Notes: generated from the sequence alone by a model not told the origin. A DNA stretch of 64,000 nt from an uncultured Alphaproteobacteria bacterium (GCA_903889655.1 CAISYL010000245.1:1-64000); one strand, 5' to 3'. Shown: positions 43,714-52,374, counted from the first letter of the stretch. A program made the numbers and translations.

Positions 43714-44481
43714 ATGACGTTCTCCGCCTGCCTGCGTGTTCTGCTTGTGGCGACGCTCCTGCCCGTCGTCGCGGCCTGCGCCCGCGATCTGCCGGGCGAC
43801 GATTGGTTGCACCCCGCGCCGCTCCTTTCCGCCTCGCCCGGCGGCGAACCCATGCCGGTCGCGAACGCCATGCCGACCGGCCAGCGCATCGTTCCGCCCA
43901 TCGGCTATATCGGCTACTGCCTTCGCCATGCGGAAGACTGCGGCGGCGGCACCGACGCGCCTGCCGACGTCGATCTTACGCCCGCCCGCTGGTTCACCCT
44001 CGTCGCCGTCAACGACGAGGTGAACCGTCTGCCGGAAATCACCGACATCGCCAATTATGAAAAGCCCGAATACTGGACGCTGCCCAATGCGCGCGGCGGT
44101 GACTGCGAGGATATGGCGCTGCTGAAACGCAAGCGCCTCATCGAGCGCGGCTGGCCCGCCGACGCGCTGTTGCTCGCGACCACGCTCGATACCGATGGCG
44201 CAGGCCACGCGGTGCTGCTGGTCGCCGCCCAGGGCGGCGAACTCGTCCTCGACAACAAGACGAGCGCGATCCTTCCCTGGCGGATGACGCCCTATCGATG
44301 GAAGGCGCGTCAATCGCGCGAGCGTCCCTATGCCTGGGTCGATCTCGATCCCTCGACCTTCCGCGCCGTCACCGAGGCGCATCTGCCGCCGCCGGGCGCG
44401 CCGCCGCCTTTCATCGTCGCCGCGCTGAAGCTGAAGGCGCGCAATGCGACGACGGGCACGCTCGCATCGGCGCCGCGCTGA
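43714..44481 (+). CDS. Transglutaminase-like cysteine proteinase (BTLCP), copy 3, lipoprotein
   Basis: A 255-residue paralogue with a lipobox VAAC at C22. YCLRHAEDC (C69, C76) and the triad C131 (RGGDCEDMALL), H165 (GAGHAVLLV) and D180 (LVLDNKTS) are intact. It has about 30 more residues between the lipobox and the conserved core than copy 2. Same strand, with 151 bp separating it from copy 2. An 88-residue gene follows. Confidence 0.92.
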   Translation: MTFSACLRVLLVATLLPVVAACARDLPGDDWLHPAPLLSASPGGEPMPVANAMPTGQRIVPPIGYIGYCLRHAEDCGGGTDAPADVDLTPARWFTLVAVNDEVNRLPEITDIANYEKPEYWTLPNARGGDCEDMALLKRKRLIERGWPADALLLATTLDTDGAGHAVLLVAAQGGELVLDNKTSAILPWRMTPYRWKARQSRERPYAWVDLDPSTFRAVTEAHLPPPGAPPPFIVAALKLKARNATTGTLASAPR

Positions 44482-44621
44482 CCTCCACCGCCGCGCTTAT
44501 GCGGCCGGAAACGAATCCATATCGAACGTTTATGCGTCTTTGCCTAGGTTTGGCCTGCTCACGACGCAGCGCTTTCGGGTGCGCATCGCGGGCACAGTCG
44601 AAACAGCCAGGACGTTGTCCA

Positions 44622-44888
44622 ATGTCTGCCCGTGCCTATCTCCTCCCGGATTTCCCCGTCGATGCCGTGCGCAAGACGCCGCGTCGGACGGAAGCACCGA
44701 GAACAGGATTCACCACCATAGACGTGATCGAACTTCCCAACGGTTTCTGGGAAGTGCGCGGCGATCGCGGCCTTTTCGGCGGACGTTTCAGGTCCAGCGA
44801 ACAGGCGCTCCGCTTCGCCATCGAAGAGGGCCGGACCTACCGCGCATTCGTTCTGCAGATGAAATCCCGTCCGCTGACGGAACACTGA
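44622..44888 (+). CDS. Small hypothetical protein (88 residues)
   Basis: Begins MSARAYLLPDFPVDAVRKTPRRTE and has a compact core TTIDVIELPNGFWEVRGDRGLFGGRFRSSEQALRFAIEEGRTYRAFVLQM. That pattern of alternating hydrophobic residues suggests a small beta-alpha fold. An AGGA lies 9 bp upstream of the ATG. A strong terminator follows, so it is probably expressed. No family recognised. It lies 140 bp after proteinase copy 3 on the same strand. Confidence 0.7.
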   Translation: MSARAYLLPDFPVDAVRKTPRRTEAPRTGFTTIDVIELPNGFWEVRGDRGLFGGRFRSSEQALRFAIEEGRTYRAFVLQMKSRPLTEH

Positions 44889-44923
44889 CCCACAGCCGCT
44901 CTCTGACCGCGGGGGCGGCACTG

Positions 44924-44966
44924 AAGGGACGCGCGCCTGCTCTCCGGCCGCGTCCCTTCTTTTATT
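44924..44966 (+). terminator. Intrinsic terminator after the 88-residue gene
   Basis: AAGGGACGCG and CGCGTCCCTT form a perfect 10-bp stem with a 15-nt loop, followed by CTTTTATT on the plus strand. It could end the proteinase-region transcript. Confidence 0.85.
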
Positions 44967-44983
44967 GTGTCGGTCGACGAAAA

Positions 44984-45220
44984 TTACTGCAGGCGATAGA
45001 CGAGTCCGGGTTCGAGCAGGAATTCGCCATCCCGCAATTGTCCAAGATCGTAGCGGCCGTCGCTGCGGCGCGGCGCGAGCCCGGTAAAGACATAGCGCCG
45101 CTCATAAGCGTCGATCACCGCATCCGCGACCGGCTTGCCTGAATAGTGCCCGACCGTCGGGCCGTCCGGCCTTATGCCATGCAGCAGATAATATTCGAGA
45201 GGATAGGCGATGAAACGCAT
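44984..45220 (-). CDS. Small hypothetical protein (78 residues)
   Basis: Starts MRFIAYPLEYYLLHGIRPDGPTVGHYSGKPVADAVIDAYERRYVFTGLAPRRSDGRYDLGQLRDGEFLLEPGLVYRLQ-like sequence. The repeated aromatic and charged pattern looks like a real protein. The ATG at 45220 lacks a clear ribosome site. Convergent with the 88-residue gene. Function unknown. Confidence 0.65.
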   Translation of the reverse strand: MRFIAYPLEYYLLHGIRPDGPTVGHYSGKPVADAVIDAYERRYVFTGLAPRRSDGRYDLGQLRDGEFLLEPGLVYRLQ

Positions 45221-45342
45221 GATGACGACCGAATGACAGCACGTCGCGGCAGATGCCGCACCGCGCCGGACACTAGGCCGCCCACAGATAAAAATTCCAT
45301 CGTGATTTCCGCGAAGCCTCATAAGCGGAAGAACCGCTCCGC

Positions 45343-45972
45343 CTATGAAGCCTTCTTGATGAACTCCGCCTGGATCGAGACATGCACGTCGTTGCCGACG
45401 GCAGGCCACCACGCATTGAGGCCCCAATCCGCGCGATTGAAATTACCCGTCGCCGAAAAGCCCAGCGTGTCGTCGCCGGTCAGCGGATCGGGCGCGGCGC
45501 CGTTGAAGACGACGGCGAGCGTCACCGGCTTCGTCTTGCCGTGCATGGTGAGATTGCCGGTCATCTCGCCGGTGTTCTTGCCCGTCCGCTTCAGCGAAGT
45601 GCTTTCGAAGCCGATCTCGGGATAGCGTCCGGCGTCGAGAAGATCGCTGCCCGTGATCATCTTGTCGAGTTCCGCGACATTGGTGTCGACACTCGCGGCC
45701 TTGACGGTAACGCGGAGTTTGCTCGTCTCGGGCTTCCCGGGCGCGGCGTCGAGCACGGCCTCGACCTTGTCGAAGCGCGCGGTGAAACGCGAATAGCCGA
45801 AATGATCGACATCGAAGAGGAGGCTCGAATGGCGCGTGTCGAGATGATAGGTGCCGGGCTTCGCCGCCACCGGATCGTCCGAGACGTCATGCGTGATGAC
45901 GCGCGCCGCGACGCAGGCGCCAAGCAGAAGCGCAAGCCCGAGCGCAAGAACAAGACGGAGTGAATTGCGCAT
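45343..45972 (-). CDS. YceI family lipid-binding lipoprotein, copy 1
   Basis: A 209-residue protein with a lipobox LLGAC at about residue 20, so likely a lipoprotein. It has the YceI pattern YHLDTRHSSLLFDVDHFGYSRFTARFDKVEAVLDAAPGKPETSKLRVTVKAASVDTN and TGNLTMHGKTKPVTLAVVFNG. YceI proteins are lipocalin-like barrels holding isoprenoid-quinone-like ligands. The ATG overlaps the stop of the upstream YceI gene in TGATG. Ligand unknown. Confidence 0.9.
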   Translation of the reverse strand: MRNSLRLVLALGLALLLGACVAARVITHDVSDDPVAAKPGTYHLDTRHSSLLFDVDHFGYSRFTARFDKVEAVLDAAPGKPETSKLRVTVKAASVDTNVAELDKMITGSDLLDAGRYPEIGFESTSLKRTGKNTGEMTGNLTMHGKTKPVTLAVVFNGAAPDPLTGDDTLGFSATGNFNRADWGLNAWWPAVGNDVHVSIQAEFIKKAS

Positions 45973-46547
45973 CACATCTTCCTCGTCGCCATGAAGTCGA
46001 TCTTGACCTTCACATCGGGTCCCGCGACGTCGCTCGACGAAAGCTGCGCGCCGGCGCCTACGCCGAAGGCGAGCCGCTGCAGCGTCGTTTCGCCGATGAC
46101 ATGCGCGGTATCGCCCTTGATGTCGAGCGTGAAGGGAAGCTCCACCTTCTTCGATACGCCCCTGAGCGTCAGCGTTCCCTCGGCGACATATTTGTCGCCG
46201 CCCCCATGCCGGAAACTCCTGGCCTCGAAGACGGCCTTCGGAAAGGCCGCCACATTGAACCAGCCCTCCTGCGGCAGATAGGTATCCTTCTGCTGCTCGC
46301 CGGTGACGCAGGACGCCATGTCGATCGTGACTTTCACGGAAGAATGCGCGAGGTCCGCCGGATCGAAGACGATGTCCGAATCGAAAGCCCCGCAATGGCC
46401 GGTGAAGACGTTCCCGCCCTGCGTTCCTTCCCAGGAAATCGCGGTCGCGCTTTTCTGGGGTTGCCAGCTCGCCGCCGCGCGCGCTGGCAGGGCGGCAAGG
46501 CTCGACATCGACATGACGAGAACGAGCGATCTGAAAAAATGCGTCAT
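45972..46547 (-). CDS. YceI family periplasmic protein, copy 2
   Basis: A 191-residue secreted YceI protein with a signal ending near ALPARAAAS. ISWEGTQGGNVFTGHCGAFDSDIVFDPADLAHSSVKVTIDMASC and GTLTLRGVSKKVELPFTLDIKGD are the family blocks. The ATG at 46547 overlaps the cytochrome b561 stop in ATGA, so translation is coupled. Together with copy 1 and the cytochrome it forms a membrane redox unit; likely shared isoprenoid or heme role is inferred. Confidence 0.9.
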   Translation of the reverse strand: MTHFFRSLVLVMSMSSLAALPARAAASWQPQKSATAISWEGTQGGNVFTGHCGAFDSDIVFDPADLAHSSVKVTIDMASCVTGEQQKDTYLPQEGWFNVAAFPKAVFEARSFRHGGGDKYVAEGTLTLRGVSKKVELPFTLDIKGDTAHVIGETTLQRLAFGVGAGAQLSSSDVAGPDVKVKIDFMATRKM

Positions 46548-47146
46548 CGGGCGATCTCCTTGCCGCGCGTGAAAAGAACCTTCGAGGGAAGCATCCGCCG
46601 CATCACATTGTCCTTGAGCCAGAAATGATGCCGGAGTGCCGCTCCCGCATGCAGCGCGACGAGCGCGATGCCGCACCAGGCGAGCACTTCGTGAACGGTC
46701 GAAGCCACATCCTCGATCGCCGCCTTGTCGGGCCGCGCCGAGATGAAGCCGATATGCGGCAGCTTCACGAGCCCGTAAAGGATCGTCGGTATGCCGAGCG
46801 GCGACGCGGAAACGATCACCCAGCCGGTCAGCGGCATCGCGATCAGGATCGCGTAAAGTCCCCAATGCGTGAGCCGCGCGGCGGCGCGCTCGAAAGCGGT
46901 CAGGTCTTCCGGCGGCGGCGGCACGGTGCCGCTCGCCCGCCAGAAGAGCCGCAACCCGACCAGCCCGAAGATCGTAACGCCGATCGACTTGTGGATCTGA
47001 TAAAGCGGAAAGGTCAGCGGATGGGTCAGCGCGAGCGACGTCATGGTGAGGCCGATGGCGATCATCGCGACGAAAAGAAGCGCGATCAGCCAGTGCAGGA
47101 AAACGGCGACGAGGCCGAAACGGGTCTCACTGTTGCGAAGCTGCAT
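46544..47146 (-). CDS. Cytochrome b561 (CybB-like)
   Basis: Four-helix, di-heme membrane cytochrome of 200 residues. The helices start at about residues 12, 45, 90 and 155, with His ligands in LHWLIALLF, HKSIGVTIFG, THWGLYAIL and LHAGAALRHHFW-like segments. It heads the operon with two YceI genes. CybB family members are superoxide:ubiquinone oxidoreductases in E. coli. Confidence 0.92.
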   Translation of the reverse strand: MQLRNSETRFGLVAVFLHWLIALLFVAMIAIGLTMTSLALTHPLTFPLYQIHKSIGVTIFGLVGLRLFWRASGTVPPPPEDLTAFERAAARLTHWGLYAILIAMPLTGWVIVSASPLGIPTILYGLVKLPHIGFISARPDKAAIEDVASTVHEVLAWCGIALVALHAGAALRHHFWLKDNVMRRMLPSKVLFTRGKEIAR

Positions 47147-47442
47147 CTGTTCTCAAGTCCCTCTCCTCCGCGGCGGCACAATGCGCCGCCCTACGGTTTC
47201 CGGCAATGCGGCCGGCAGTCACGAATGCGTGAAATGGGGATCCGCTACCGGATTGTAATTGGGGATATCTTTTATTTGCACAGCTCCCGGAAAATTGCGC
47301 CGTCCGACTGTGGCACAAGCCCCACATTGTCGAAAATCATGGCCAAGGCCGCCCGTTATGAGGCGCATGCCTGTTGTTGCACCCGGCCGTTTTCGTTAAT
47401 CGGAGGAGCGTCCTTCGTGTGTTCCATCCTGGTAATGCCCCC
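47147..47442. other. Intergenic region, cytochrome b561 to hypothetical
   Basis: A 296-bp divergent gap. I could find no convincing promoter pair or regulatory palindrome in it. Confidence 0.4.
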
Positions 47443-48030
47443 ATGACCCAGACAGCTCTTGCCACGGCGACCTTCTTCGGTCCGACGCATGACCGTCGTT
47501 CCCCCGAAAGCATCCGCTTCGAGCAGCTGCGCAACGCGATTTGCGGCGCCCGCGCCCTGATGGGCCAGCATGAGCTTCTGTCCCCGCTTTTCGCCGAGCT
47601 TCTGCCTTTCATCGGCGTCATCGAGCCCGACCGTCTGGGCATGAGCCTTCCAGTCGTGCTTGCGGGCGAACATCTGGCCGCGGTCAGTTCGCGCAACGTT
47701 CCGGACAATGATTTCCTCAACATGATCCGGGAAGACATGCGTCCCTATGCCTATCGCACCACGATCGAGATGATCACGCGTCCGTGCGGCGTCTGGGAAC
47801 GCATCATTGCTCAGTCGTCGGACAATTCGTTTTTCGAATTCGAGGTGACGGGCTTTCCCGTCATCGACGAGGCGCGCGACGCCTGCCAGATCGCCTTTCT
47901 GGTCCGCGCCTCCACGAGCGCGCTCAGCCGGCCAGCCGAATACGTGGCCGGTATCGAGGAAGGCGTCGAAGGCGGCTGGATCGATCTCGGCCACGGCATT
48001 CCCGAGGTGAGTCCGATCGGCTTTCTCTGA
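47443..48030 (+). CDS. Hypothetical protein, possibly PAS-like
   Basis: A 195-residue soluble protein: LRNAICGARALMGQHELLSPLFAELLPFIGVIEPDRLGMSLPVVLAGEHLAAVSSRNVPDNDFLNMIREDMRPYAYRTTIEMITRPCGVWERIIAQSSDNSFFEFEVTGFPVID-like content. This layout resembles the small PAS-type sensor proteins of alphaproteobacteria, but I cannot assign it firmly. An in-frame GTG at 47419 with a GGAGGAG ribosome site is an alternative start. Confidence 0.65.
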   Translation: MTQTALATATFFGPTHDRRSPESIRFEQLRNAICGARALMGQHELLSPLFAELLPFIGVIEPDRLGMSLPVVLAGEHLAAVSSRNVPDNDFLNMIREDMRPYAYRTTIEMITRPCGVWERIIAQSSDNSFFEFEVTGFPVIDEARDACQIAFLVRASTSALSRPAEYVAGIEEGVEGGWIDLGHGIPEVSPIGFL

Positions 48031-48045
48031 TCTCAACCTCCGGCC

Positions 48046-48564
48046 TCAACCCTTCAGCGCGGCCCGCAGGGGGCCGGCGGCACGGTCGTCGAAAGCGACG
48101 AGCAGCACGCGGCGCGGCCAGTCATGCGACGCCATATGCGCTTTCACGGCGCCAACCGCGATCCGCGCCGCTTCATCCGCCGGATAGCCGTATATGCCGG
48201 TCGAGATCGCCGGAAAGGCGACGCTTTCAAACATCCGTTCGGCGGCAAGCGCCAGCGCCCGCCTATAGCAGGCGGCGAGAAGCGTCGCCTCCCCGCGCCC
48301 GCCGCCATGCCACACCGGCCCGACGCAATGCAGGATCCACGCGGCGGGCAATCCATATCCCTTGGTGATCCGGCAATCGCCGGTCGGGCAGCCGCCCAGC
48401 GCCCTGCACTCTTCGGCGAGCCCCGGCCCGGCTGCCTGGAAGATCGCGCCGCACACGCCGCCGCCGGGCGCCAGAGCCTCATTGGCCGCATTCGCGATGG
48501 CGGTCGCCGGCAACCGCGTGATATCGCCGACATGGATTTCGAGCGCCGCCTCGATGGGTGTCAT
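48046..48564 (-). CDS. Macro domain protein (O-acetyl-ADP-ribose deacetylase-like)
   Basis: Single macro domain of 172 residues. The ADP-ribose-binding motifs NAAN at residues 25-28 and GGGV at 34-37 are present, with AISTGIYGYPADEAARIA as the substrate loop near residue 120. This group hydrolyses O-acetyl-ADP-ribose or removes ADP-ribose from proteins. No toxin or sirtuin gene is adjacent. Convergent with the hypothetical gene. Confidence 0.9.
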   Translation of the reverse strand: MTPIEAALEIHVGDITRLPATAIANAANEALAPGGGVCGAIFQAAGPGLAEECRALGGCPTGDCRITKGYGLPAAWILHCVGPVWHGGGRGEATLLAACYRRALALAAERMFESVAFPAISTGIYGYPADEAARIAVGAVKAHMASHDWPRRVLLVAFDDRAAGPLRAALKG

Positions 48565-48656
48565 GAAGACCTCGACATGCTAGCGTTCCGGCGGCAACAA
48601 GCGAATCACGCCAGAGCAGAGCCTGCGGCCGAGCGTGACCATCATCGGAGGGCCCC

Positions 48657-49058
48657 ATGCTGGAGTATTCTGCGGAGATCGTCGGCGTCTATGTCGGCCT
48701 CAATCTTCTGATCAATCTCTTCCTCGCCTATCGCGTTTCAGCGAACCGCGTCCGCAGCAATGTGATGACCGGCACCGGCGACGACGAGAAGCTCTACAAT
48801 GCAAGCCGGGCGCACACCGTCAATGTCGAATATACGCCGATCGCGCTCATCGGCCTCGTCATGCTGCACCTTCTGTCGGCCTCGATCTATGTGATCCATC
48901 TGGCCGGCATCTGCCTGACCGTCGGCCGCATCCTGCACGCCATCGGCCTCACCAGGGCGGCGAGCACCTCGACGCCGCCGCGCCTCATCGGCACCGTCTT
49001 CACCTGGGCCGCCCAGCTCATTGCCGGCATCGCCTGCCTCTATTACGCGCTGGGCTGA
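48657..49058 (+). CDS. MAPEG family membrane protein
   Basis: A 133-residue four-helix membrane protein. It contains VNLLINLFLAYRVSANRVRSNV, the RAHTVNVEYTPIALIGLVMLHLL conserved block and LGRILHAIGLTRAAS-like line. MAPEG proteins are glutathione-linked enzymes such as microsomal glutathione S-transferase. The ATG has a GGAGGG ribosome site. Confidence 0.9.
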   Translation: MLEYSAEIVGVYVGLNLLINLFLAYRVSANRVRSNVMTGTGDDEKLYNASRAHTVNVEYTPIALIGLVMLHLLSASIYVIHLAGICLTVGRILHAIGLTRAASTSTPPRLIGTVFTWAAQLIAGIACLYYALG

Positions 49059-49193
49059 CCCGCAAAGGCCGGAAGACTGCGGCGAAACCTCGCCCGTCTG
49101 CGCCAGCCCCTTGTTCTTTTCCCTTCGGGCCTCGATCTGTATAAGGGTCGGGGCCCTTCTCATATGGGCCATCCCTCAACAGAGAGCCCGCCC

Positions 49194-50567
49194 ATGGCCG
49201 AGACAAAGCCTGCCCCTTCGCCATCCGGACAGACGGGTGTTCTCGACGCCGCCGCGATGCTGGTCGAGCGCGCGCTGAAGGCCGGCGCCGAAGCTGCGGA
49301 GGCGATCGTACTCGAAGGCCAGTCGCTCGGCGTCTCGTGGCGTCTCGGCAAGCTCGAGGATGTGGAGCGCTCCGAAGGCCGCGACGTGGGGCTCCGCGTC
49401 TTCATCGGCAAGCGCCAGGCCGTCGTCTCGACGACGGACCTCTCCGAGCGCTCGCTGAAGCCGCTCATTGAGCGTGTCGTCGCCATGGCCCGCGTCGCGC
49501 CGGAAGACCCCTACGCGACGCTCGCCGACCGCGCCTTGCTCGCTCGCGACTTCCCCGATCTCGACATCGACGATCCCGTCGCGCCGCCGACGGCCGAAGC
49601 GCTGGCCGACGCCTCCGCCGAAGCCGAGGAAGCGGCGCTCGCCGTCAAGGGCGTCACCAATTCGGGCGGCGCCGGCGCGCAATGGGGCCGTTCGGGCGTC
49701 GCCCTCGTCACCAGCGAAGGCTTCTCCGGCTCCTATGCCGGCACCTCCTTCTCGGTCTCCTGCTCGGTCCTCGCCGGCGAAGGCACCGGCATGGAGCGCG
49801 ACTACGATTTTTCCTCGACGCGCCATCTCGCCGATCTCGACCGCCCGGTCGATATCGGCCGTTCGGCGGGCGAACGCGCCGTGCGCCGCATCGGACCCCG
49901 CAAGGTCCGCTCGCAGGCCGTCCCCATTGTCTACGACCCGCGCGTCTCGGCGGGTCTCGTCGGCCATTTCGCCGGTGCCATTTCCGGTGCCTCCATCGCG
50001 CGCAAATCGAGTTTCCTCCAGCAGTCGCTCGGCAAGCCCGTCTTCGCGCCCGGCATCGACATCGTCGACGACCCGCATCGCAGGCGCGGCCTGCGCTCGA
50101 AGCCTTTCGACGGCGAAGGCGTCGCGAACCGCGCGATGAAATTGATCGACGACGGCATCCTGACGACCTGGCTTCTCGATACGGCCTCGGCCCACCAGCT
50201 CGGCCTTACCAGCACCGGCCACGCAGCGCGCGGCACCGGCGGCCCGCCCTCGCCGTCGACGACCAATCTCCATATGGCGGCAGGCGCGCTTTCGCCCGAC
50301 GAACTCATGGCCGACATTGCCGAGGGTCTCTACATCACCGAGCTGATCGGCATGGGCGTCAACGGCGTCACCGGCGATTACAGCCGCGGCGCCTCCGGTT
50401 TCTGGATCGAGAACGGCAAGCTCGCTTTTCCGGTGAGCGAGATCACCGTCGCCGGCAATCTGAAGGACATGTTCTTCCACATGGTCCCGGCGAACGATCT
50501 CGTCTTCCGCTACGCGACCAATGCACCCACCATCCGCGTCGAGGGCATGACCGTTGCCGGCACCTGA
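49194..50567 (+). CDS. pmbA: PmbA/TldE family metalloprotease subunit
   Basis: A 457-residue member of the TldD/PmbA (modulator of DNA gyrase) family. Alpha/beta fold with conserved GRDVGLRVFIGKRQAVVSTTDLS, VPIVYDPRVSAGLVGHFAGAISG and NLHMAAGALSPDELMADIAEGLYITELIGMGVNGVTGDYSRGASGFWIENG blocks. The HExxH zinc motif of TldD is absent, which points to PmbA/TldE. I choose the ATG at 49194. 49164 is an earlier in-frame ATG without a ribosome site. A partner tldD is not in the window. Confidence 0.9.
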   Translation: MAETKPAPSPSGQTGVLDAAAMLVERALKAGAEAAEAIVLEGQSLGVSWRLGKLEDVERSEGRDVGLRVFIGKRQAVVSTTDLSERSLKPLIERVVAMARVAPEDPYATLADRALLARDFPDLDIDDPVAPPTAEALADASAEAEEAALAVKGVTNSGGAGAQWGRSGVALVTSEGFSGSYAGTSFSVSCSVLAGEGTGMERDYDFSSTRHLADLDRPVDIGRSAGERAVRRIGPRKVRSQAVPIVYDPRVSAGLVGHFAGAISGASIARKSSFLQQSLGKPVFAPGIDIVDDPHRRRGLRSKPFDGEGVANRAMKLIDDGILTTWLLDTASAHQLGLTSTGHAARGTGGPPSPSTTNLHMAAGALSPDELMADIAEGLYITELIGMGVNGVTGDYSRGASGFWIENGKLAFPVSEITVAGNLKDMFFHMVPANDLVFRYATNAPTIRVEGMTVAGT

Positions 50568-50574
50568 GGCGACA

Positions 50575-51369
50575 TTGCCCACCCGCACCGAGGATCGCGA
50601 CCTGATGGTCGAGGCCGTGCGCGAAGCGGGTGCGCTGGCGCTCACCTTTTACCAGACCGAGCTGAAGAAGTGGCTGAAGCTCGGCGACAGCGTCGTCACA
50701 GAGGCCGACATCGCCGTCAACGACCTCCTCGAGAAACGCCTCGCTCTCACGCGGCCCGATTATGGCTGGCTCTCGGAGGAAACCGAGGACGACCCCGCCC
50801 GTCTCAAACGCTCCCGCGTCTGGGTCGTCGATCCGATTGACGGCACACGCGCCTTCGCCAAGGGCAAGCCGCATTTCGTCCTGTCGGTGGCGCTCGTCGA
50901 GGACGGGGCGCCGGTAATGGGTGTGCTCTTCAATCCGGCGACCGGCGAATTCTTCGAGGCGGCCCTCGGCCAGGGCGCGACTTTGAACGGCGCGCCTATC
51001 GCACCGAGCGACCGCACCGAAATCGAAGGCTGCCGCATGGCGGCGCACGGGCCGATGTTCAGGCACCCCGCCTGGCCGGAGCCCTGGCCGCCGATGGAAA
51101 TCATCGAGCGCAATTCGGTCGCCTATCGAATCGCACTGGTCGCCTGCGGACAGGCCGATGCGGCGCTCGCCCTCACGGCCAAGAACGACTGGGATCTCGC
51201 CGCCGCCGACCTCATCCTGCGCGAAGCCGGCGGCCGCTTCACGACGCATGACGGCAAGCCCTTCGTCTACAATCGCGAACTGCCGCGCCACCGCAGCCTG
51301 CTTGCCGCGGGTCCGCGGTTTTATGACGTGCTCTATCGGCGCGTCGGCCATCTGGCGCTACCATCCTGA
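50575..51369 (+). CDS. cysQ: CysQ-like 3'(2'),5'-bisphosphate nucleotidase / inositol monophosphatase family
   Basis: Mg2+-dependent phosphatase of 264 residues. WLSEET at 65-70, DPIDGTRAF at 86-94 and NDWDLAAADLIL near 210 are the metal and substrate-binding motifs. The family includes enzymes that clear 3'-phosphoadenosine 5'-phosphate from sulfate assimilation. I start at TTG 50575, with GAGG 6 bp upstream. TTG 50554 or ATG 50605 are alternatives. It follows pmbA directly. Confidence 0.88.
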   Translation: MPTRTEDRDLMVEAVREAGALALTFYQTELKKWLKLGDSVVTEADIAVNDLLEKRLALTRPDYGWLSEETEDDPARLKRSRVWVVDPIDGTRAFAKGKPHFVLSVALVEDGAPVMGVLFNPATGEFFEAALGQGATLNGAPIAPSDRTEIEGCRMAAHGPMFRHPAWPEPWPPMEIIERNSVAYRIALVACGQADAALALTAKNDWDLAAADLILREAGGRFTTHDGKPFVYNRELPRHRSLLAAGPRFYDVLYRRVGHLALPS

Positions 51370-51419
51370 CGGCGCCGTGTTAGACTGAACCGATATGGCG
51401 CTTCGACGGGGTAGTGCGC

Positions 51420-51650
51420 GTGTCTCAACAACTTCTTCATCTCGTATTCGGCGGCGAACTCGAAAATCTCGAGCGGGCGGATTTCCGCGACACGTCCAAT
51501 CTGGACATCGTCGGCATCTTTCCGGACTACGCCAGCGCCTACAGGGCCTGGAAGGCGGCGTCGCAACGCACCGTCGATAACGCGCATATGCGCTATTTCA
51601 TCGTCCACCTGCATCGTCTGCTCGATCCGGAGACGGAGCACAGGGAATGA
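51420..51650 (+). CDS. DUF4170 family protein
   Basis: A 76-residue protein with the family pattern QQLLHLVFGGELENLERADFRDTSNLDIVGIFPDYASAYRAWKAASQRTVDNAHMRYFIVHLHRLLDPE. GTG 51420 is chosen because family members start with Met-Ser-Gln before that block. GTG 51414 is two codons earlier. Overlaps tspO in ATGA. Function not known. Usually found beside lipid A genes in alphaproteobacteria. Confidence 0.85.
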   Translation: MSQQLLHLVFGGELENLERADFRDTSNLDIVGIFPDYASAYRAWKAASQRTVDNAHMRYFIVHLHRLLDPETEHRE

Positions 51651-52195
51651 CCGACGACGGGATCAGGTCGCGGAGACGGCATCTTCCGCCGGAACCGGCG
51701 GCCCCTCAGCAGCCCGGCACCGCCCTGTCGATCCTGCTTCTCTTCGGCTTTCTCGGCTTCGTCTTCGCTTTTGCTTCGATGGCCGGCTTCGTCACCGCCC
51801 ACAATGTCGAGGGCTGGTACACGACGATCGCAAAGCCGCCCCTGACACCGGCGAACTGGGTTTTCCCGGTCGTCTGGAATTTCCTCTATTTCCTGATGGG
51901 CCTTTCGGGCTGGCTCGTCTGGCGAAAGGCGGGCGGCTTTGCCGCCGCCGCAGCGCCCCTGATCCTCTTCGCCTTGCAGATCACGCTCAACTTCACCTGG
52001 AGCGTCATCTTTTTCGGCCTGCACAGCACCGGTGGCGCGGCCATCGAGATTTTCGTTCTGATCGCGGCCCTTGCCCTCACCATCCTGTTCTTCTGGCGCG
52101 TCACGCCGCTCGCCGCGATTCTGCTGCTGCCCTACCTTGCATGGACGCTCTTCGCGGCCTATCTGACCATTGCGATCTGGCTGATAAACGCCTGA
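51647..52195 (+). CDS. tspO: TspO/MBR family protein (tryptophan-rich sensory protein)
   Basis: Five-helix membrane protein of 182 residues. PPLTPANWVFPVVWNFLYFLMG is the conserved Trp-rich block. ITLNFTWSVIFFGLHSTGGA and PYLAWTLFAAYLTIAIW follow. TspO binds tetrapyrroles and isoprenoids. An extra 25-residue polar N terminus with Pro-rich stretch is present. Its start overlaps the DUF4170 stop. Confidence 0.9.
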   Translation: MTDDGIRSRRRHLPPEPAAPQQPGTALSILLLFGFLGFVFAFASMAGFVTAHNVEGWYTTIAKPPLTPANWVFPVVWNFLYFLMGLSGWLVWRKAGGFAAAAAPLILFALQITLNFTWSVIFFGLHSTGGAAIEIFVLIAALALTILFFWRVTPLAAILLLPYLAWTLFAAYLTIAIWLINA

Positions 52196-52374
52196 AACCA
52201 GCGTCGAAGCCGAACCGAAAAACCTAGCCGGGTCGGGCATTTACCTTATATAAGGCGGCTCCATCGCGGTGGCGGCTCCGCCCCCGCCATGTTATGGTTC
52301 GGGCAGGAACGCCGGCCCGAGGCCGGCTTCGCCAATTTCCCATGCCCGCCAGAAATCATGTGACGAGGCCGTAT

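Noticed and set aside
42684-45304. Shared aaaaattccat at about 42684 and 45290
   Set aside because: Eleven AT-rich bases shared by two distant gaps with no wider similarity; probably chance.
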